Positions 58,654 to 60,763 of a DNA stretch of 60,763 nt are shown here, one piece after another. How positions within the stretch are numbered: the first letter of the stretch is position 1; every line of letters begins with the position of its first letter. The notes beneath the pieces were generated by a model. It was not told the DNA's origin. It saw nothing but the letters and a program-made list of their open reading frames with translations, and ran no database searches. The translations under genes and the position numbers were made by a program. The DNA is from Chloroflexota bacterium (GTDB lineage Bacteria > Chloroflexota > UBA11872 > VXNJ01), in NCBI GenBank assembly GCA_030744875.1, contig JASLPR010000060.1:1-60763 (forward strand), in the 5' to 3' direction.

Positions 58654-59044
58654 GAGAAGCACCGACAAGTACCACTACGCGAACGGTAGCCGCAAGACCT
58701 CCGTGGCGCGGGTGCGGCTTTACGCCAAAGAGGGTCCCATCGTCGTCAATGAGCGACCGATTGAAGAATATTTCCTGGTCGGCAGCCACCTGCTGAACGC
58801 CACCGAACCGCTGCGAGTCGTAGAAGGCGCCTACAGTGCTTCAATTCGGGTCAGCGGTGGCGGCATATCGGGCCAGGCCGGCGCGGTCCGGCAGGGCATC
58901 GCTAGGGCCCTGACCGTGTTCAACGAAGACTTCCGCAAGCAGCTGAAGCCCGCCGGGATGCTGACGCGCGACGCGCGCGCCAAGGAACGCAAGAAACCCG
59001 GTCTGAAACGCGCCCGCAAGGCGCCGCAGTACACCAAGCGCTAG
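58646..59044 (+). CDS. rpsI: 30S ribosomal protein uS9
   Basis: Head protein whose C-terminal tail contacts P-site tRNA; 132 residues from TTG 58646 (GGGAAACAACC upstream; longer starts lie in rplM). YANGSRKTSVARVRLYAKEG, GGGISGQAGAVRQGIARAL and the C-terminal RDARAKERKKPGLKRARKAPQYTKR are signatures. It is the last plus-strand gene; a 101-bp gap with only a weak CGGAC/GTCCG stem separates it from convergent scpB. Confidence 0.95.
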   Translation: MTKRSTDKYHYANGSRKTSVARVRLYAKEGPIVVNERPIEEYFLVGSHLLNATEPLRVVEGAYSASIRVSGGGISGQAGAVRQGIARALTVFNEDFRKQLKPAGMLTRDARAKERKKPGLKRARKAPQYTKR

Positions 59045-59145
59045 ACGCTGGTTTCGGGCCCCGCGGTGTGCCCCCGGTCGGTGGGTTTGAGGCGGATGGG
59101 TTCGGGGCTGGCGGACTAGTCGGATGGTCCGGCTGGGGCGGGTGG

Positions 59146-59919
59146 CTAGCTTTGGGCAGAGGGCTCGTTCGATGCCGACGGCTCGCTATGTGCGGGCAAT
59201 TCACCCGGATCGGGCAGTTCGTCACCAGCAAGCGGTTCGTCCGATTCCGTGGACTCGTGCCGATCGACTGCATCGATATCATCCGCCGGTTCCGCGACGT
59301 CCGCATCGAGCTCCGGGGCGACGTAGTCCGGCGACGGCGCGCTGAAATCGGGTAGATCCAGTTTCGGTAGGTTGGACAGGGAATCGACCCCGAAATAGGC
59401 GAGGAAGCCAGCGGTGGTGCCGTAGAGCATGGGACGCCCGACGCGGCTGCTGCGGCCGATCGCGCTCACCAGGCCGTAGGCCAGGAGCCGTGAAAGCGGG
59501 CTGTCGGAGTTAACCCCCCGGACCTCCTCGATATTCGCCCGGGTGACCGGCTGCCGGTAGGCCACGATCGCCAGGGTCTCCAGACTGGCCTGAGTCAGGC
59601 GCTGGTTGGGTTCCAGACCCAGCAGGGCGCGACAAAACGGAGCCGCGTCCGGGGCGGTTGCCATCTGGTAGCGGCCGTCGTGCTCGAGAATGCGCAGGCC
59701 ACCCTGCTGGTAGTCAACACGCAATTCCTCCAGCGTGGCCGTCACCCGGCCCACATCTTCGTCGAGAACCTCGACGATCCGGCTCGGCGCGAGTGGGCGG
59801 TCGCTGACAAACAGCAGCGCTTCGACAACATCCCGCAAGCCGAAATCCAGCGCCAGGTCGGAATCGGCGGCAGGTGCGTCCGCAGCCACGGGGGCCGGTT
59901 CGCCGGTGTCAGTCATCAT
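59146..59919 (-). CDS. scpB: Segregation and condensation protein B
   Basis: Winged-helix kleisin-associated subunit of SMC-ScpAB condensin. Residues ~26-190 give the paired winged-helix domains (VVEALLFVSDRPLAPSRIVEVL, RLTQASLETLAIVAYRQPVTRANIEEVRGVNSD, VGRPMLYGTTAGFLAYFGVDSL). The last ~65 residues are an acidic, low-complexity tail (SESTESDEPLAGDELPDPGEL-like), longer than in B. subtilis. The start ATG 59919 overlaps the scpA end by 11 bp, showing coupling. Confidence 0.93.
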   Translation of the reverse strand: MMTDTGEPAPVAADAPAADSDLALDFGLRDVVEALLFVSDRPLAPSRIVEVLDEDVGRVTATLEELRVDYQQGGLRILEHDGRYQMATAPDAAPFCRALLGLEPNQRLTQASLETLAIVAYRQPVTRANIEEVRGVNSDSPLSRLLAYGLVSAIGRSSRVGRPMLYGTTAGFLAYFGVDSLSNLPKLDLPDFSAPSPDYVAPELDADVAEPADDIDAVDRHESTESDEPLAGDELPDPGELPAHSEPSASNEPSAQS

Positions 59920-60655
59920 CGACCAGTTCGATCCGGATGGGGCCGAAGGGCTTGCGCTGGCTAATGGCGATCTCCCGGTCGGCCACTAGGTGAAGGACCG
60001 AGAGCAGGGTGTAGACGATTTCGATTCGGGAGTGGCATTCGGCGGCGAGTTCGCTGAATTCCAGGCGATCAGTCTGCTTGAGCCGATCGCGGACGGTGGC
60101 GATGCGTTCCGGCAGGCTGAAACGGCTGGTCGGGACTGCGACCGGGTGCTCGGACGGTCGGGCCGGGCGAAGCATCTCGTGAATCGCCGCCATCAGCTCG
60201 TCCACGGTTCCCGCGTCGGCGACCACCTCGGGGTCGATGCGGTGGGGCGCCAAGCGGATGAATAGCGGGGTGTCTTCTTCCTGCAGACGGTCCAGTTCGT
60301 GCGCCATCTTGCGGAATGCGCCGTAGACCCGCAATCGCTCGGCCAATGCCGTGGCCTCCTCGTGTTCTTCGGGGTCCTGGTCGCTCTTTGGCAGAAATGC
60401 TCGTGACTTCAGCAGCAGGAGTTGTGATCCGATCGCGAGAAACTCAGACGTCGCTTCAGTGTAGGACGCGCCCAGTTCCTCGACGTACGAGAGGTACTGG
60501 GCGGTGACCCCGACCAAGGACAGGGTGGTGATATCAAAGCCCTGCTTTTCGACCAGGTGAAGGAGGAGATCGAAGGGGCCGTCGAACTCGGAAAGCGAGA
60601 GGTGAAAATCCGCCAGTGCCGACGCTCTGGTACCGGTCCGCCAGTCAGTCAGCAC
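59909..60655 (-). CDS. scpA: Segregation and condensation protein A (kleisin)
   Basis: Kleisin bridging the SMC heads in chromosome condensation. The 248-residue product has the N-terminal signature LSEFDGPFDLLLHLVEKQGFDITTLSLVGVTAQYL, LAIGSQLLLLKSRAFLPK, and a C-terminal winged helix (FSELAAECHSRIEIVYTLLSVLHLVADREI). The start is GTG 60655; the preceding gene's stop lies 7 bp inside it, so the operon continues beyond the window. scpB follows with an 11-bp overlap. Confidence 0.93.
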   Translation of the reverse strand: MLTDWRTGTRASALADFHLSLSEFDGPFDLLLHLVEKQGFDITTLSLVGVTAQYLSYVEELGASYTEATSEFLAIGSQLLLLKSRAFLPKSDQDPEEHEEATALAERLRVYGAFRKMAHELDRLQEEDTPLFIRLAPHRIDPEVVADAGTVDELMAAIHEMLRPARPSEHPVAVPTSRFSLPERIATVRDRLKQTDRLEFSELAAECHSRIEIVYTLLSVLHLVADREIAISQRKPFGPIRIELVDDD

Positions 60656-60762
60656 TGGCCATCAATCCTTGCCAGTAGGGCAGCATCCGGATCTTCAGGA
60701 TCTCCTTGCTTGCGTACGATTTCCACGACGCGCGACCGGCTGCCCGCCACCTCTAGGAACCT
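60649..60762 (-). CDS. 3' end of an unidentified gene upstream of scpA
   Basis: On the minus strand an open frame enters from the window edge and ends at TGA 60649-60651, encoding 37 residues that include FLEVAGSRSRVVEIVRKQ and end ARIDGQC. It overlaps the scpA start by 7 bp, which supports a real coupled gene. Too little is visible to name a family. Confidence 0.45.
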   Translation of the reverse strand, partial: RFLEVAGSRSRVVEIVRKQGDPEDPDAALLARIDGQC

Positions 60763-60763
60763 T

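Overview
The window is a chromosomal segment from a high-GC bacterium (by eye about 60-65% G+C). It carries 72 protein-coding genes or gene fragments, no recognisable tRNA or rRNA gene, and no sign of phage, insertion sequence or CRISPR. Several features point to a Terrabacteria lineage, most plausibly Chloroflexota: an HspR-controlled chaperone operon, a ClpC-type ATPase, zinc-type (C+) versions of bS14/uS14, uS4, uL24 and bL36, a RpoB insertion beside the rifampicin region, and a grpE-dnaJ-prmA-rsmE-mtaB block. This placement is inference and was not tested by phylogeny. GTG and TTG starts are common, and two genes appear to start at CTG.

Region 1 (1-6551) is a heat-shock operon: dnaK, grpE, a zinc-less dnaJ/cbpA, hspR and clpC. 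The first ~176 bases do not belong to dnaK. They encode, on the opposite strand, a piece of a flippase/synthase-like membrane protein, and dnaK lacks its first phosphate-binding loop. Region 2 (6552-13317) is a set of mostly minus-strand housekeeping and stress genes: an AhpE-like 1-Cys peroxiredoxin, an aquaporin, an Eis-like acetyltransferase, a cysteine-cluster (YkgJ-like) protein on the plus strand, a beta-propeller lipoprotein and miaB.

Region 3 (13396-24284) is a translationally coupled surface-polysaccharide operon: a small membrane protein, RmlD, a small unknown protein, an O-antigen ligase/polymerase-like membrane protein, two GT4 and two GT2 glycosyltransferases, a polyprenyl-phosphate sugar-phosphate transferase, and a lipoprotein with twelve NHL blades. 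No Wzx flippase or chain-length regulator is present in the window.

Region 4 (24413-29502) holds a second grpE and a full-length zinc-finger dnaJ followed by prmA, rsmE, mtaB and a HIT protein. It looks like the classical hrcA-grpE-dnaK-dnaJ-prmA-rsmE-mtaB cluster with hrcA and dnaK absent.

Region 5 (29879-59044) is 29 kb of uninterrupted plus-strand genes for transcription and translation: rpoB-rpoC, rpsL-rpsG-fusA-tuf, then complete S10, spc and alpha clusters through secY-adk-map-infA to rpoA, rplQ, truA, rplM and rpsI. Region 6 (59146-60763) is convergent: scpB and scpA of the condensin complex and the 3' end of an unidentified upstream gene.

Most of the window is conserved core genome. 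I did not find a convincing undescribed defence or mobile system. The best leads are the chimeric dnaK start, the duplicated and split chaperone loci, the CTG-initiated rpsJ, and the twelve-blade lipoprotein at the end of the polysaccharide operon.
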